42,427 bases of DNA from Cladosporium sp. IMV 00045 (Eukaryota; Ascomycota; Dothideomycetes; Cladosporiales; Cladosporiaceae): contig MSJI02000156.1 in the NCBI GenBank assembly GCA_001931905.2, forward strand, positions 1 through 42,427, written 5' to 3'. The notes under the pieces were generated by a model. The model was given only the letters and a program-made list of their open reading frames with translations. It made no database searches and was not told where the DNA came from. Positions 40,483 through 42,427 of the stretch are shown here, in pieces (position 1 is the stretch's first letter; each line of letters opens with the position of its first letter). The translations under genes and the position numbers were made by a program.

Positions 40483-42427
40483 CACCAACACTGATGCCGT
40501 TATCCTTGATCCATCACGGACAGCGGACTCCAATCGTGGGATTATTGCATGGAAAAAATCGAGCACAACTCAAAATCCCAGCGATGGCATCAATCGAGTC
40601 ATTCGAGAAATGTTCCAAGAGAGTAGTATCGAGCCGCAGCAAGTGGCAAGTGTCACAATCGGTACGACCCATTTCATCAACGCTGTAGTTGAGATGGATC
40701 AGTCTCGCCTGGCCAAGGTTGGTGTGATTCGACTTTGCGGACCTTTTTCCAAAGACATTCCCATCGGCATCGATTGGCCACCCGAGCTTCGCAACATCAT
40801 TTGTGGCTACAGAGGCACGGTTGATGGTGGTCTGGAGATCGACGGAAGCTTGATCGCCGAGCTGGATGTAGACGAGGTTCGACGCCATGGTCAAGAGATC
40901 AAAGCCCAAGGGATAAAGAGTATTGCCATTGTTGGCATCTTTAGCCCTATCGACGCTGTCTACAAGCAAGAGGAGACAGCTGCAGTTGTCGTTCGGGACG
41001 TCTTCCCCAAGGCGGATGTTGTTTGTTCAAAATAAGTAGCAAACATTGGCTTCCTGGAGAGAGAGAATGCGACCATTCTGAACGCATCTATACTACCATT
41101 TGCTCGTCGTACAATCCGTTCATTTCAGACCGCCATTCTTGACTTGCAGATCGCTTGTCCGATCTTCCTCACTCAGAACGACGGCACCATACTATCTGCT
41201 CCAGCAGCGGCAAGACTTCCTATTCGCACATTCTCCAGTGGGCCTACGAACAGCATGAGAGGCGCGGCCTTTTTGCTGCAGGGACAAGTGCAGGAAGCGA
41301 TGATGGTTGTGGACATTGGTGGAACGACTACAGATGTCGGTCTTCTCCAGAAGAATGGCTTTCCCCGACAAGCGGCAGCTTACAGCAAGATTGCTGAAGT
41401 TCGCACCAATTTTTCCTACCCAGATGTCAGAAGCATCGGCCTCGGAGGCGGTTCTTTAGTGAGACGAAACCAAGGCGGGAAGCTCATCGTTGGCCCCGAG
41501 AGCGTGGGCTACGAGATCACACAGAAGGCGCTTGTCTTCGGCGGCCACATTCCCACCACGACCGACTACACTGTGCTTGCTGACGAAGGCCTGGACATTG
41601 GCGATCGTTCAAAAGTAGAAGACTCAGATCTTCAGGCAAGTCTATTCGAATTTAGGAAAGGGTCAAGAGCATGCTGGAAGGCGTCGTTGATGCAATGAAA
41701 ACCTCACCCGAAGTCATTCCTGTCGTACTTGTCGGTGGAGGCGCAGTCATCGCTCCAGATCATCTCGCTGGCGCGAGCAAGGTTGTCAAGCCAAAGTGGT
41801 CCGGTGTGGCAAATGCTATTGGTGCCGCCACGGCTTTGGTGGGTGGCACTGTTGATCTGGTCGTCAGCACCGAAGGAAGATCGAAAACGCAGATCACGGA
41901 CGAGCTTTCGCAGAAAGCAATCGATGCAGCTGTGTTGAACGGTGCATTGCGACAGACTGTCAGCGTTGTGGAAATGGACAGCTTTCCATTACAATACATC
42001 GCAGACAAATCACGCATGATTGTGAAAGCTGTGGGTAGTTTTGACTATACTCGAGCTGCTGATGAAGTTTACACGCACTTCCTCGATAATGACCAGGAGG
42101 ATATCGAAGACGGCGAACACCCCAACGAGCAAAAAGTCAAGCTTCCCTCTGACCCAGCTCTGCAGAAGCCCGCTTTGACAAAAGACTTCATCGTTTCTTA
42201 CAGGCCTGAGATCATACAGCGCCAGTGGCTTTTGTCAGAACTCGATCTGGAGTTCAAATCAACAGGATGCTACATCCTCGGTACAGGAGGCGGTGGAAGC
42301 CCGTACCAACATTTTCTTCGACTGCGTGAGCTCAAGAGATCAGGTGCTATACTTCGAGTCGTTTCGCCACATGATCTGAAAGATGACGATGTAGTAGCAT
42401 GTGGTGGTGGGAAAGGGTCTCCCCAAG
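40483..42427 (+). pseudogene. Hydantoinase/oxoprolinase with DUF917 region; 5' end missing, stop and frameshift, runs off the window
   Basis: From a likely acceptor (CTGACCAATTACTAG) the frame reads TNTDAVILDPSR, VASVTIGTTHFINAVVE and GIDWPPELRN. After an in-frame TAA (41033-41035) it continues VANIGFLERENATILNASI, FLTQNDGTILSAPAAARLPI, TFSSGPTNSMRGAAFL and VVDIGGTTTDVG (phosphate-binding motif). One base is then missing near 41,656-41,662. The shifted frame is open to the window end with VVLVGGGAVIAPDHLAGASK and a DUF917-like start, YILGTGGGGSPY. The usual first exon (start codon and V-D-x-G-G motif) has no room, because NCS1 coding sequence on the other strand abuts it. The family hydrolyses hydantoins or 5-oxoproline with ATP; pairing with an NCS1 permease suggests uptake and breakdown of a cyclic ureide or nucleobase. 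This copy looks inactive. Confidence 0.85.

Noticed and set aside
20947..42427. Secondary-metabolite biosynthetic gene cluster (OMT plus Baeyer-Villiger monooxygenase)
   Set aside because: The two enzymes are 8 kb apart, separated by unrelated kinase genes, with no polyketide synthase, NRPS, terpene cyclase, cytochrome P450 or pathway transcription factor in the window.
1..42427. CRISPR arrays, bacterial operons, insertion sequences or intact transposons
   Set aside because: The DNA is fungal nuclear in character; no spaced direct repeats, terminal inverted repeats, transposase or reverse transcriptase motifs were seen.

Overview
The window looks like chromosomal DNA of a filamentous ascomycete (Pezizomycotina). 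Genes are dense, and many carry one to five introns of about 45-80 nt with GTRNGT donors, CTRAC-type branch points and YAG acceptors. The housekeeping genes are recognisably fungal. The HET-NACHT-ankyrin protein, Baeyer-Villiger monooxygenase, DUF4246 protein and NCS1 permease/hydantoinase pair fit Dothideomycetes best, but that placement is an inference from protein character, not a measurement.

Positions 1-20.1 kb are a conserved core block: a DUF726 membrane hydrolase (minus), UTP23 (plus), a multi-pass membrane protein with an alpha/beta-hydrolase-like region (minus, 2 exons), the spliceosomal helicase PRP16 (minus) divergent from PWP1 (plus), a 96-residue single-pass protein (minus, 3 exons) divergent from mitoribosomal MRPL3/mL44 (plus), LSM4 (minus, with a first coding exon that is only the ATG), and a 605-residue type I membrane protein (plus, 3 exons). 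The themes are rRNA/ribosome biogenesis, splicing and mitochondria.

From about 20.9 kb the character changes to accessory DNA: wider spacing, TATA boxes, lineage-specific families and broken genes. It holds a HET-NACHT-ankyrin NLR-like receptor with near-identical 81-bp repeats and an apparent frameshift in its last repeat; an intron-containing tRNA-Gly; an O-methyltransferase; a small cysteine-containing secreted protein; a head-to-head pair of a Ser/Thr kinase carrying a WW domain and an Rsp5-like C2 domain (with an in-frame TAG) and a protein with a HeLo-like N-terminus and a pseudokinase; a Baeyer-Villiger-type monooxygenase; a DUF4246 protein; and a head-to-head NCS1 permease/hydantoinase pair in which both genes have lost their 5' ends and carry further lesions.

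The most interesting unit is 28.9-33.3 kb. A kinase with all catalytic motifs, fused to NEDD4/Rsp5-type WW and C2 modules, is divergently paired with a four-helix-like plus pseudokinase protein. That layout resembles the animal RIPK3-MLKL pairing, and an NLR-like gene lies nearby. The functional reading is inference; the domain content and exon models are read directly from the sequence.
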